DNA of 64,000 bases, taken from positions 682,001-746,000 of the forward strand of contig CAVPFB010000004.1 of NCBI GenBank assembly GCA_963703665.1, written 5' to 3'. The notes under the pieces are model-generated. The model saw nothing but the letters and a program-made list of their open reading frames with translations. It was not told the DNA's origin and searched no databases. Made by a program: the position numbers and the translations under genes. The stretch comes from AP-15 sp963703665. GTDB lineage: Bacteria; Pseudomonadota; Alphaproteobacteria; ATCC43930; CGMCC-115725. Shown one piece after another: positions 26,279-34,796 of this stretch (the first letter of the stretch is position 1; each line of letters starts with the position of its first letter).

Positions 26279-26293
26279 ATTGCCGTCGGCAAT
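26279..26293. promoter_or_regulatory. Candidate LysR operator (7-1-7 palindrome) between divergent genes
   Basis: ATTGCCG-T-CGGCAAT is a perfect palindrome in the 110-bp gap between the dehalogenase-like gene and the LysR gene, 46 bp before the regulator ATG. Position, symmetry and T-N11-A form (TTGCCGTCGGCAA) fit a LysR-type binding site. Confidence 0.6.
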
Positions 26294-26339
26294 TGAATTG
26301 AACGAAAACGCGTTTCTCTGTTTCAAGCTTCGCAACAAT

Positions 26340-27242
26340 ATGCAGGACCGCCTCGACGCCTTGACGATCTTCGTCGCCGTAGCGGAGCGGCAGAGCTTCG
26401 CTGAAGCTGCGCGGCAATTGAGCCGATCGCCGGCGTCGGTGACGCGGGCCGTTGCAGCCCTTGAGGAGCGTCTGCAAACCCGTCTTTTCAATCGAACAAC
26501 GCGCTCAGTGGCACTGACCGATGTCGGCGTGCGTTATCTCGATGGGTGCCGACGCTTGCTGGCCACCTATGACGAGCTCGAGGCGGTGGAGTTCGCCGAG
26601 CGGGTTGAGCCGCGGGGCTGGATCAATGTCACGGCACCGGTAATGTTCGGCCAGCTCCAGGTTCTCCCTCTCGTGCGAAGCTTTCTCGACGATTATCCGC
26701 AGGTCGATGTTCGGCTGCTGTTGCTCGACCGGATCGTCTCATTGGTGGACGACGGACTCGATCTCGGCGTCAGGATCGGTCAGCTGCCGGACTCCACTTT
26801 GCGGGCGGTCCGAGCGGGGCAGGTACGACGCGTCGTTTGCGCGACGCCGGAATACATTGCACGCCGCGGCCTGCCGGCGACGCCACGCGATCTCGAAAAT
26901 CACAGTGTGGTGGCGTGCTCAGCCGTCACACCCGTTCCCAACCGCTGGTCGTTCCACCGTCCGAGTGGCGTCACATCCGTTACCGTCGCGCCCCGGCTGG
27001 TGGTGAACACCACCGCAGCGGCGCTCGACGCGGCGCTCGAAGATTTCGGGCTCACCTGTGTCTTGTCGTATCAGGCGGAGCCGTATGCGGCGGCCGGCCG
27101 ATTGCAAACCGTCCTCGTCGAATACGAACCGCCGCCGATACCCATTCACATTGTACATCCGCAAGGCCGGCACGTTTCGCCCAAGGTCCGCCTATTTCTC
27201 GACCATGTCGCCGAGGGAGTTCGTCGCAAATTCGGTCCGTAG
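26340..27242 (+). CDS. LysR-family transcriptional regulator
   Basis: The start is the ATG at 26340 (MQDRLDALTIFVAVAERQSF). An upstream in-frame start at 26280 would include the palindrome. The winged HTH occupies residues about 5-62 (FAEAARQLSRSPASVTRAVAALEERLQTRLFNRTTRSV), followed by the LysR substrate-binding fold. The 300-residue length is normal. It is transcribed divergently from the dehalogenase-like cluster, whose control is its obvious role. Confidence 0.92.
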   Translation: MQDRLDALTIFVAVAERQSFAEAARQLSRSPASVTRAVAALEERLQTRLFNRTTRSVALTDVGVRYLDGCRRLLATYDELEAVEFAERVEPRGWINVTAPVMFGQLQVLPLVRSFLDDYPQVDVRLLLLDRIVSLVDDGLDLGVRIGQLPDSTLRAVRAGQVRRVVCATPEYIARRGLPATPRDLENHSVVACSAVTPVPNRWSFHRPSGVTSVTVAPRLVVNTTAAALDAALEDFGLTCVLSYQAEPYAAAGRLQTVLVEYEPPPIPIHIVHPQGRHVSPKVRLFLDHVAEGVRRKFGP

Positions 27243-27502
27243 GTCGCAATCCGTTGACCTGCCAACCTAGCGATGGCGTGCCGCCACCTACCCGCCGGTC
27301 GGAACGCGGGTGTCCAATTTAAAGACCAAATCTTGACGGCTTTTGGTGAAGAGCGGCACAGTGGCGGGCGATCGCACTGGGTGCTGGCGTCAGCAACAGC
27401 CTCTGCGCGAGTAGGGTGCCTAGTCTCGATCTGATAACAGGGTTGCTGGTAACATCGACTAAAGTTGAAGTTGCGCCCTATCCGCAACGAGGACCCCGCA
27501 AA

Positions 27503-28300
27503 ATGCCCGAAATTTCCTCCTACCGCGAGATCGGCGTCAGCCATGACGGCCATGTCGCCACGGTCGAGATGCGCCGGCCGCCGCACAATTTCTTTGACAG
27601 CGCGCTGGTCGCCGAGATCGGCGACGCCTTTGAGCGGCTCGACGCCAACCCCGATTGCCGGGCGATCGTGTTTGCCGCCGAAGGCCGCTCGTTCTGCGCC
27701 GGCGCCGATTTCGCAAAGCGCATGGACACCGGCACCGTCGCCGAAAGCGCCCGCAGCATCGCCGGCAAGCATCTCTACAAGGAGGCGATCCGCCTGTTCC
27801 GCACCAAAAAGCCGATCGTCGCCGCGGTGCAGGGTGCGGCGGTCGGCGGCGGGCTCGGCCTCGCCCTCGTCGCCGATTTCCGCGTGACCTGCCAGGAGGC
27901 GCGGTTCAGCGCGAACTTCAACCGTCTCGGCTTTCACCCCGGTTTCGGCCTGACCGCGACCCTGCCGCGGCTCGTCGGCGCGCAGCAGGCGGCATTGCTG
28001 TTCTTTACCGGCCGCCGCATCGCCGGCGACGAAGCGGTCCGCATCGGCCTCGCCGATCTCTTGGTGCCGCAGCCCGAAGTTCGCTCGGCGGCGCAAAAGC
28101 TCGCCCTCGAAATCGCCCAATCGTCGCCGCTCGCGGTCGTGGCGACGCGCGAAACCGTGCGCCGCGGGCTCGTCGATGCGATCGAGGCGGCGACCGAGCG
28201 CGAGCTCGTCGAGCAGGACTGGCTGCGCCGCACCGAAGATTTCGCCGAGGGCGTCAAGGCGATGGCCGAGCGCCGCCTCCCCGATTTCCGCGGCCGCTGA
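27503..28300 (+). CDS. Enoyl-CoA hydratase/isomerase family protein
   Basis: The start is the ATG at 27503 (MPEISSYREIGV) behind ACGAGGACC. The 265-residue crotonase has FCAGADFAKRM and the oxyanion loop VQGAAVGGGLGLALVADFRV. In the catalytic loop, ARFSANFNRLGFHPGFG, the hydratase Glu is replaced. Reaction therefore uncertain (hydratase, isomerase or other crotonase-type). It stands alone, convergent with the squalene-synthase-like gene, with only 9 bp between stops. The 260 bp upstream hold nothing I recognise. Confidence 0.87.
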   Translation: MPEISSYREIGVSHDGHVATVEMRRPPHNFFDSALVAEIGDAFERLDANPDCRAIVFAAEGRSFCAGADFAKRMDTGTVAESARSIAGKHLYKEAIRLFRTKKPIVAAVQGAAVGGGLGLALVADFRVTCQEARFSANFNRLGFHPGFGLTATLPRLVGAQQAALLFFTGRRIAGDEAVRIGLADLLVPQPEVRSAAQKLALEIAQSSPLAVVATRETVRRGLVDAIEAATERELVEQDWLRRTEDFAEGVKAMAERRLPDFRGR

Positions 28301-28309
28301 CCCGAGACA

Positions 28310-29227
28310 TCAGAACCGGCGGCGCAATGCCGCGACCGCGAGCCGCCAGCTCTGCAGCGGGTCGGGCTGCGCCAGCGCCGGGGCGAACGGGTCGTATCCG
28401 GCGCGGGCGAGCCGCCGCAGAAAATTCTCGGCGACGACCGCGGGCAGCAGCGCCGGCAGCGCCGGACGCGGGACCGCAGCGCGCATCGCCCGCGCCGCCC
28501 GCAGAGGGTGCCAGGCCGCGGCCGCGATCTCGGCAATGGCGGCCCGCACCGCCGGCGAGCCCGACCGCACAGCGACATCCTCCGGGTCGAGACCGTTGCG
28601 CGCCGCAATGTCGAGCGGGACGATCGGCCGCCCGATCGCCGTCAGATACGGCATCGCCCGCAGCAGACCCGAGAGCGCATAGGCGATGCCGACATGGCAC
28701 CCGGCCTCGACCGCGGCCGCATCGCGCACCCCGAGCGCCTCCAGCGCCAAGTACAGCAGCTGCGACGAGGTTCCTTCGGCATAGTCTTTGAGGGCGGCGA
28801 GAGTGGCCGGCGGCGCCTCGTTGCAATCAGCCTCGCGCGCCTCGATCAGCCGGTCGAAATAAGCCCGCGTCAGCTCCCGCTCGCGGATCGTCACGGCCAG
28901 CGCTTCGACCACTGGATGGCGACGCACCGGGCCGCCGGCGTATATGGCGTCGATGTTTTCGCGCCACCATTCGAGCCGGATCCGGCCGAGGACCGGTTGG
29001 CTGACCGCCTCGCGCACCCTTGCAATCTCATAGTTGAAGGCGTAAAGCGCGAACAGCGCCTCGCGGCGCGCGGCCGGGGCAAACAGCGCCGTCTGGTACC
29101 GGTCGCGGTCGTGATGCCGCACCAACGCCGCGGCCGGCGACAACGCTTCCGCGCCGGCGGCGGAACGCCTGGCCGCAGCCGGCGTTTTTTCACGCAACCG
29201 CTTCACCTGACACGGGATGGTCGCCAT
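28310..29227 (-). CDS. Squalene/phytoene synthase-like protein (NDUFAF6-type)
   Basis: The 305-residue protein has the trans-isoprenyl synthase fold (LFALYAFNYEIARVREAV, LEWWRENID, GIAYALSGLLRAMPYL) but lacks clean DxxxD pairs. This matches the NDUFAF6-like group that accompanies secDF and the Mth938 gene in alphaproteobacteria and is linked to respiratory complex I assembly. The ATG at 29227 overlaps the divergent sodB start by 2 bp. The conserved part begins at LSPAAALVRHHDRDR (about residue 29), so an internal start such as GTG at 29206 is possible. Confidence 0.82.
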   Translation of the reverse strand: MATIPCQVKRLREKTPAAARRSAAGAEALSPAAALVRHHDRDRYQTALFAPAARREALFALYAFNYEIARVREAVSQPVLGRIRLEWWRENIDAIYAGGPVRRHPVVEALAVTIRERELTRAYFDRLIEAREADCNEAPPATLAALKDYAEGTSSQLLYLALEALGVRDAAAVEAGCHVGIAYALSGLLRAMPYLTAIGRPIVPLDIAARNGLDPEDVAVRSGSPAVRAAIAEIAAAAWHPLRAARAMRAAVPRPALPALLPAVVAENFLRRLARAGYDPFAPALAQPDPLQSWRLAVAALRRRF

Positions 29228-29828
29228 GGCTTTTGAACTGCCGCCCCTGCCCTACCCGAAAAATGCGCTGGAGCCGCACATCTCCGAGCGGACAATGGAT
29301 TTCCACCACGGCAAGCATCACCAGGCCTATGTCACGAACCTGAACAACCTGGTCAAGGGCTCGCCGATGGAGAGCCAATCGCTCGAACAGATCATCAAGG
29401 CGACGTACAAGGACAGCTCGAAGACCGGCGTCTTCAACAACGCCGCGCAGGTGTGGAACCACACCTTCTTCTGGCATTCGATGAAGCCGCATGGCGGCGG
29501 TGCGCCGAGCGGCAACGTCGCCGCGGCGATCACCCGCGACTGCGGCGGCGTCGACAAATTCAAGGAACAGTTCAAGACGACGGCGGTCGGCCAGTTCGGC
29601 AGCGGCTGGGCGTGGCTCGTTTCCGACAAGGGCCAGCTCAAGATCATCGGCACGCCGAACGCGGTCGACCCGCTGGCCGAAGGTCAGACGGCGCTGCTGA
29701 CCTGCGACGTGTGGGAGCACGCCTATTACCTCGACTATCAGAACCGCCGGCCCGATTTCGTGCAAACTTTTCTCGACCATCTGGTCAATTGGGACTTTGT
29801 CGCCCAAAACCTCGCCAAAGCGGGCTGA
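29226..29828 (+). CDS. sodB: Iron-type superoxide dismutase
   Basis: The 200-residue protein opens MAFELPPLPYPKNALEPHIS and has the metal ligands of Fe/Mn SOD: His in HHGKHHQAYV, His in NHTFFWHSMKP, and Asp and His in DVWEHAYYLDYQNRR. The QFGSGWAWLV segment and overall sequence favour the iron form. It converts superoxide to peroxide and oxygen in the cytoplasm. Its start codon overlaps that of the divergent gene, so its promoter must lie inside that gene's 5' region. Confidence 0.95.
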   Translation: MAFELPPLPYPKNALEPHISERTMDFHHGKHHQAYVTNLNNLVKGSPMESQSLEQIIKATYKDSSKTGVFNNAAQVWNHTFFWHSMKPHGGGAPSGNVAAAITRDCGGVDKFKEQFKTTAVGQFGSGWAWLVSDKGQLKIIGTPNAVDPLAEGQTALLTCDVWEHAYYLDYQNRRPDFVQTFLDHLVNWDFVAQNLAKAG

Positions 29829-29844
29829 CCCAGCCGCCGACGCG

Positions 29845-29880
29845 TCCTCCCTCCCCGCCTCAACGGCGAGGGAGGGAGGA
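29845..29880. terminator. Strong hairpin between convergent genes (possible bidirectional terminator)
   Basis: TCCTCCCTCCCCGCC pairs with GGCGAGGGAGGGAGGA across a TCAAC loop with one bulge, 17 bp after the sodB stop and before the convergent small gene. There is no U-tract, so termination is plausible but not certain. Confidence 0.5.
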
Positions 29881-29895
29881 CGATCGCCGCCGGGA

Positions 29896-30149
29896 TCACA
29901 GGTGAACACCGCGGTCGAGCAGCACCGCGGTATACTCGCGATAGGTCAACCCGACCGCCTCGGCGCGCGCAAGTCGAGCGAGCGCGATCTCGCGCGGCGG
30001 CGTCTGCCACACCCTGCAATGCCCCTTTCGCCAGCAGAACAGCCGCCACTCGACACCTGGATCGAGCGGCGGCCCACGGTTGTGCCCGAGGCCGGGCGGC
30101 AGAGGAGACGGGAGTGTCCAGGGAATTTTGTCGGACTCGATCCGGCCAT
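29896..30149 (-). CDS. Small conserved hypothetical protein (GHNRGPPL family), start unclear
   Basis: The minus frame ending at the TGA at 29896 reads LPPGLGHNRGPPLDPGVEWRLFCWRKGHCRVW, then PPREIALARLARAEAVGLTYREYTAVLLDRGVHL. This is a small alphaproteobacterial family of about 60-80 residues with a GHN(R/G)GPPL motif and a helical C-terminus. No ATG is in frame. An ATG at 30149 lies one frame off, so either a non-ATG start is used or a base is missing near 30110-30130. Function unknown. Confidence 0.55.
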
Positions 30150-30173
30150 CCCCGTCTCGAAGTTGGGGCGCGA

Positions 30174-30698
30174 TTATTCGGCTCGACCGGTCTGCACCCG
30201 CTTCTGCGCATGGCTTTCCGCATTGGCGCGGAAGACCTGATCGGTCATCCGTTTCTGCTGCTCAGGCATCGCATTGTAGAGGTTTTGAAAGGCCGGCACG
30301 AGCTTCTGCAGAGCCGCGGCATGGGCCTCGGCAATCTGCTCATAGGACTGCATGTTCTGCACCGCGGTCATCGTCGGATATTGCTGGGCGCGCTGCATGA
30401 ACGCCTGATCCATGTCGCGGGCATTGGCGCGCATGACTTGAGCGAACTGGTCCCATTGCGCCTGCTCGGCCGCGGTGATGCGCAGTTGCGTGCGCATTTG
30501 CGTGATGTGGGCTTCAACCCGTTCCTCGACGTTCTTGCCGGGAGCGGGCTGGGCGGCCATCGGCGAGGAGGAGGCCCCCGGCGCCGGCGGCACGGCGGGC
30601 GTAGAAGACTGGGCGGGTTGCGCCAGCGCTGCGGCAGGCATTGCCAGCAGCGCGACGATGGCTGCAGAAGCGAGATAAGTCGACCGGATACTCTTCAT
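30174..30698 (-). CDS. Periplasmic Spy/CpxP-like (LTxxQ-type) helical protein
   Basis: The 174-residue protein has a signal peptide (MKSIRSTYLASAAIVALLAMPAAALAQ), a Pro/Ala-rich linker to about residue 55 and then a helical domain with the repeat-like LRITAAEQAQWDQFAQVMRANARDM, resembling the LTxxQ motif of Spy/CpxP periplasmic chaperones. AGGAATGATTCG precedes the start. It may respond to envelope stress, but no regulator is adjacent. Confidence 0.65.
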   Translation of the reverse strand: MKSIRSTYLASAAIVALLAMPAAALAQPAQSSTPAVPPAPGASSSPMAAQPAPGKNVEERVEAHITQMRTQLRITAAEQAQWDQFAQVMRANARDMDQAFMQRAQQYPTMTAVQNMQSYEQIAEAHAAALQKLVPAFQNLYNAMPEQQKRMTDQVFRANAESHAQKRVQTGRAE

Positions 30699-30798
30699 CG
30701 AATCATTCCTCGGTTTGAAGTGTCCGCGGTTGCCAAGCGGTCATTGCCCAGCGCGACGGGCCGGATGAGCGGCCAACTCGCCGGGCCGCGCGCAGCAC

Positions 30799-31098
30799 TC
30801 AATAGCCGTAGCCGTAATAGACGGGCGGCGGCGGAGCGTAGTAGCCCGAGGGCGCCCCGTAATAAACCGGCGGCGGCGCGTAATAACCGTTGTTCGAGGC
30901 GATCGCGGCTCCGACGCCGAGGCCGATGATCCCGCCGACGATCGCAGCACCCGCGGCGCCGCCGCCCCCGCCGCCGCCACGGTAGCCGCCGCGGTAATGC
31001 CCGCCGCCCCCGCCGTGATGCCAATCGGCCGCATGAACGGTGGGCGCTAGCGCGAGGGCCGCCGAGAACGCGGCGGCGGTCAGGATACGTGTATACAT
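30799..31098 (-). CDS. Gly/Tyr/Pro-rich exported small protein
   Basis: The start is the ATG at 31098 (MYTRILTAAAFSAALALAPTVHAA), giving a clear signal peptide. The 99 residues continue with a glycine-rich HHGGGGGHYRGGYRGGG stretch, a hydrophobic Gly segment (IVGGIIGLGVGAAIA) and a C-terminus of YYAPPPVYYG repeats. The family is a common low-complexity envelope protein of alphaproteobacteria with unknown function. Confidence 0.65.
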   Translation of the reverse strand: MYTRILTAAAFSAALALAPTVHAADWHHGGGGGHYRGGYRGGGGGGGAAGAAIVGGIIGLGVGAAIASNNGYYAPPPVYYGAPSGYYAPPPPVYYGYGY

Positions 31099-31225
31099 AA
31101 CGGTGCTCACTCGCTGTGGCGATTGCACTGAAAACCGCTGCACAGGCCGAGTGGTTCCCGAGGGGATGACAAGCCCGTAGGGTCAACCTCTGGCGCCGCC
31201 GGCCGTTCTGCGCCCCGATCCGGCC

Positions 31226-31600
31226 TCAGGCCGGCGGCAGCAGCGCTGCGGCGACCCGGCGGTCCTCGGCCAGGAGCACGCTGTAGGTGCGGCAGGCGGC
31301 GCCGGTGTGCATCGGCTCGAGCGCGATCCCGGCCTGGCGCATCGCCTGGCGCAGCGCCCCGGTGACGACCCCGGCCCGGTTGCCGAGACCGAGCAGCAGG
31401 ATCTGCACCCCGCCATGCTCGACCACCGGAGCGAGGCTGTCCCAGCTGACCGCCGCGGCGTCCGCTGCTGCCCATGGCAAGGTCAGGTCGGGAAAGACCA
31501 GCACCGGGCCGCGCCAGATCACCCCGCTGATGCGGAACCCGCTCGGGCCATAGCGCTCGATGACCTGACGGCCGGACGAAACCAGCGGAGTGAGGTCCAT
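31226..31600 (-). CDS. Mth938-domain protein (NDUFAF3-like, DUF498)
   Basis: The 124 residues contain GFRISGVIWRGPVLVFPDLTLPW and VQILLLGLGNR, the hallmark blocks of the Mth938/DUF498 family, homologous to mitochondrial complex I assembly factor NDUFAF3. It follows secF by 31 bp on the same strand, the usual alphaproteobacterial arrangement, and the NDUFAF6-like gene is located further along. Confidence 0.88.
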   Translation of the reverse strand: MDLTPLVSSGRQVIERYGPSGFRISGVIWRGPVLVFPDLTLPWAAADAAAVSWDSLAPVVEHGGVQILLLGLGNRAGVVTGALRQAMRQAGIALEPMHTGAACRTYSVLLAEDRRVAAALLPPA

Positions 31601-31631
31601 TGCCGCCGATCCTCGCCCAGCCAGGCCGCGG

Positions 31632-32582
31632 CTAGCGCGCCCGAGAGGCCGGGGCCTTGGCCGCTTCGCTCGTGCGCGCGATCGCCGCGCGGTTCGGCCG
31701 CACGTAAAGCAGGATCGGCGCGGCGATAAACAGCGACGAATAGGTGCCGATCACGACGCCCCACAACATCGCGATGCTGAACCCGCGCAGCACCGCGCCG
31801 CCGAGAAACAACAGCGACAGCACCGCCAGTGCCACGGTGCTGACGGTCAGGATCGTGCGCGACAGGGTCTCGTTCAAGGCGAGGTTGATCAGGTCGCGGA
31901 ACGGCATCGTCCGGTATTTGCGCAGCGATTCCCGAACCCGATCGTAGATCACGACGGTGTCGTTGACCGAGTACCCGGCGACGGTCAGGATCGCCGCCAG
32001 GGTCGTCAGGTTGAATTCGAGGTGGAACAGCGCGAACAGCCCGACCGTGGTGATCACGTCGTGCAGGGTCGAGATCATCCCGCCAACGCCGAACTGCCAT
32101 TCGAAGCGGAAAGCGATATAGAGGGCGATCGCCACCAGGGCGAGCACGGTCGCGATCACGCCGGCACGGATCAGCTCGCCGCCGACGGTCGGGCCGACCA
32201 CCTCGATCCCGCGATAGTCGATCCCCGGCCCCAGCGCCTTGCGCGCCACCTCGACCGCCCGCTCCTGCGCGGCATCGCCGCCCGGCTGCCGCGGCAGCCG
32301 GATCAACACGTCGGTCGGTGGGCCAAAGCCCTGCAGCGACACGTCGCCGATATGCAGCGCATCGAGCTTTTGCCGCATTTCGGCGAGGTTGGCCGGCCCG
32401 GGCGTGACCCGAACCTGGATCTGGGTGCCGCCGACGAAATCGATCCCGTAATTGAGCCCAACGGTCAGAAACAGCACGATCGAGGCCAGCATCAGCAGCC
32501 CGGAGAAGGCAAAACCAAGCCGATGCCATTTCATAAAGTCGATCTGCGGCGTGCGCCGGATCACGATCAGCGGTCTGAACAA
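31632..32582 (-). CDS. secF: Protein translocase subunit SecF
   Basis: The 316-residue RND-type membrane protein begins MFRPLIVIRRTPQIDFMKWHRLGFAFSG. It has the VGLNYGIDFVGGTQIQVR first periplasmic segment and the conserved VAGYSVNDTVVIYDRVRE motif in the fourth helix. With SecD it uses the proton gradient to help complete protein export. It lies 74 bp after secD on the same strand. Confidence 0.96.
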   Translation of the reverse strand: MFRPLIVIRRTPQIDFMKWHRLGFAFSGLLMLASIVLFLTVGLNYGIDFVGGTQIQVRVTPGPANLAEMRQKLDALHIGDVSLQGFGPPTDVLIRLPRQPGGDAAQERAVEVARKALGPGIDYRGIEVVGPTVGGELIRAGVIATVLALVAIALYIAFRFEWQFGVGGMISTLHDVITTVGLFALFHLEFNLTTLAAILTVAGYSVNDTVVIYDRVRESLRKYRTMPFRDLINLALNETLSRTILTVSTVALAVLSLLFLGGAVLRGFSIAMLWGVVIGTYSSLFIAAPILLYVRPNRAAIARTSEAAKAPASRAR

Positions 32583-32656
32583 GATTGATCGGCCTTGTCA
32601 AAAGTCTCTATTTGCGGTGCGCAAAATTCCCTCGTCTGGACCGGGCTATCTACGAC

Positions 32657-34234
32657 TCAGATCGGGATCACCTTGGGCTTCCAGCGCCGCACCCAGGTCA
32701 CGATCAGCAGCCGGGTGACCAGGATCGCCGAAAACAGCGAGGTCAGAACCCCGATGCTGAGGGTGACGGCAAAGCCCTTCACCGGCCCCGAGCCGAGCCA
32801 GAACATCAACGCGCCGGCGACGAGCGTCGTCACATGGCTGTCGACGATCGTGCCGAAGGCGCGCTTGAACCCGGCGTCGAGCGACGAGAGGATCGTTCGA
32901 CCGGCCCGCACCTCCTCGCGGATGCGCTCGTAGATCAGCACGTTGGCGTCGACCGCCATGCCCATCGTCAGGGCGATGCCGGCGATGCCCGGCAGGGTCA
33001 AGGTGGCGCCGAGCAATGACAGGCTGCCCAGCATCAGGCACAGGTTGAAGAACAGCGCGATATCGGCGAACACGCCGAACAATCCGTAGAACAGCACCAT
33101 GAAGGCGACGACCAGCGCCACCCCGACGATGCACGCCATGGCCCCGGCATGGATCGAATCGGCGCCGAGCCCCGGTCCGACGGTGCGCTCCTCGAGGATC
33201 GTGATCGGCGCCGGCAGCGCGCCGGCCCGCAGCAGCAGGGCGAGGTCGCTCGCCGACTGCACGGTAAAGCTGCCCGAAATGATGCCGCTGCCGCCGAGGA
33301 TCGCTTCCTTGATGACCGGCGCGCTGATCACCTTGTTGTCGAGCACGATCGCAAACGGCTTGCCGACATTGGCGCGGGTCGCGTCGCCGAACCTTTGGGC
33401 GCCCTCGGCGTCGAAGCGGAAGCTGACTACCGGCTCGTTGCCCTCGAAGCTCGGCTGGGCATCGACCAGCATGCCGCCGCCGACCATGACCCGCCGCTGC
33501 ACGACATAGGCGTCGGGTCCGACCCGTTGGGCATTGCTCGCCGCGGCGGGCAGGATCTCGTCGCCGACCGGCAGCCGGCCGCTGCGCGCGTCTTCGAGCG
33601 AGACGCCGGTGTCGACCAGTTGAAACGTCAGCTTGGCGGTGCGGCCCAACAGCTCCTTGACGTGCTCGGGGTCGGAGATGCCGGGCAACTCGACCAGGAT
33701 GCGGTCTTGCCCTTCCTGCTCGATCGTCGGCTCCTTGATCCCGGTCTCGTCGATGCGGCGGCGGATGATCTCGATCGACTGGTCGACGGCCAGGCTGCGC
33801 TTCGCCTCGGTCGCCGCCGCGGTGAAGCGCACCGTTCCGGTGCCATCGGGCATGATGGCGACGGTCAGGTCCGGGTCGATCTTGGCCAGCGCCTGACGCG
33901 CGTCGTCGATCCGCCCGGGGTCGCGGATCTTGAAGACGATCGCATCGCCTTGGACCGCCAGCCCGGTGTAGCCGATGTTGGCGTCGAGCAAGGCATTGCG
34001 CACATTATCGATAATCGAGCTCAAACGCTCGCGCTCGGCCGCCGCGACATCGACCTCGAGCAGCAGGTAGGAGCCGCCGCGCAGGTCGAGCCCGAGCGCC
34101 ACCTGCTTGTGCGGCACGATGTCGGGCAGCCGGTCCAGCGCCGCCGGGCTGAACAGGTTGGGCACGGCGAGCAGGACGCCGAGCGCGCAGATCGCGCAGA
34201 TCAGCAGAATTTTCCAGTTGGCGAAATAAAGCAT
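32657..34234 (-). CDS. secD: Protein translocase subunit SecD
   Basis: The 525-residue protein has an N-terminal helix (WKILLICAICALGVLLAVPNLF), the motif LGLDLRGGSYLLLEVD, the P1 head domain, RILVELPGISDPEHVKELLG and six C-terminal helices with IALTMGMAVDANVLIYERIREE. Normal SecD length for the class. It precedes secF and follows yajC, with a small exported protein inserted between. Confidence 0.97.
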   Translation of the reverse strand: MLYFANWKILLICAICALGVLLAVPNLFSPAALDRLPDIVPHKQVALGLDLRGGSYLLLEVDVAAAERERLSSIIDNVRNALLDANIGYTGLAVQGDAIVFKIRDPGRIDDARQALAKIDPDLTVAIMPDGTGTVRFTAAATEAKRSLAVDQSIEIIRRRIDETGIKEPTIEQEGQDRILVELPGISDPEHVKELLGRTAKLTFQLVDTGVSLEDARSGRLPVGDEILPAAASNAQRVGPDAYVVQRRVMVGGGMLVDAQPSFEGNEPVVSFRFDAEGAQRFGDATRANVGKPFAIVLDNKVISAPVIKEAILGGSGIISGSFTVQSASDLALLLRAGALPAPITILEERTVGPGLGADSIHAGAMACIVGVALVVAFMVLFYGLFGVFADIALFFNLCLMLGSLSLLGATLTLPGIAGIALTMGMAVDANVLIYERIREEVRAGRTILSSLDAGFKRAFGTIVDSHVTTLVAGALMFWLGSGPVKGFAVTLSIGVLTSLFSAILVTRLLIVTWVRRWKPKVIPI

Positions 34235-34312
34235 GCCGTCATTTCCGCGGCACCGGGCGGCGCGGCCGCCCCCGGCCCGACGCCCGTGCCTGCAACTCTC
34301 CGCGTCGGTGCG

Positions 34313-34690
34313 TCAGTGCCGCCACCGTCCTGGCACCCAGATCCAGCGATAGCCGTTCCAGCGCCAATGCCCGGGCAGCCAATGCCAATGGTAATGCCCC
34401 GCCGGATGGGGCGGTCGCGCCTCGTGACGCGGCGGCGGCATCGGCGGCCGATGGTGCGCCGGATGATGGTGCGGCGACGGACCTGGCGGCGCGCCGGCCG
34501 ACGATGGTGGCGGACCGGGCGGCGGCGGCTCCGCGGTCGGCGGCGGACCGGGCGGCGGGGCCGCAGGCGAGGGCGGCGGGGCCGAGGCAGGCGGGGGTCC
34601 CGGCGGAGTCGCCGGCTGCGCCACGGCGGCGCGAAACGGAAAGGCCAGAGCCGCCAGCGCGGCCCCTAGAATTGCTCTTCGATCGTGCAC
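34313..34690 (-). CDS. Exported Pro-rich protein with WVPGxW repeats
   Basis: A GTG at 34690 opens HDRRAILGAALAALAFPFRAAVAQ, a twin-Arg-like signal sequence. It is followed by a proline-rich linker and a C-terminal HWHWLPGHWRWNG.RWIWVPGRW pair of W-x-W-x-P-G-x-W repeats, common in surface or periplasmic proteins of unknown function. The 125-residue gene is inserted between yajC and secD, where most relatives have nothing. Confidence 0.6.
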   Translation of the reverse strand: MHDRRAILGAALAALAFPFRAAVAQPATPPGPPPASAPPPSPAAPPPGPPPTAEPPPPGPPPSSAGAPPGPSPHHHPAHHRPPMPPPRHEARPPHPAGHYHWHWLPGHWRWNGYRWIWVPGRWRH

Positions 34691-34796
34691 TGCAACACTC
34701 CGTCTGTGGCGATCCAACGGCCGACGATGCCCGCTGCCGCCGGGCGCGTCCATCCGATTTTGCCGAACCGGCTCAGCACGCTTCGTCGCAGCCGGG

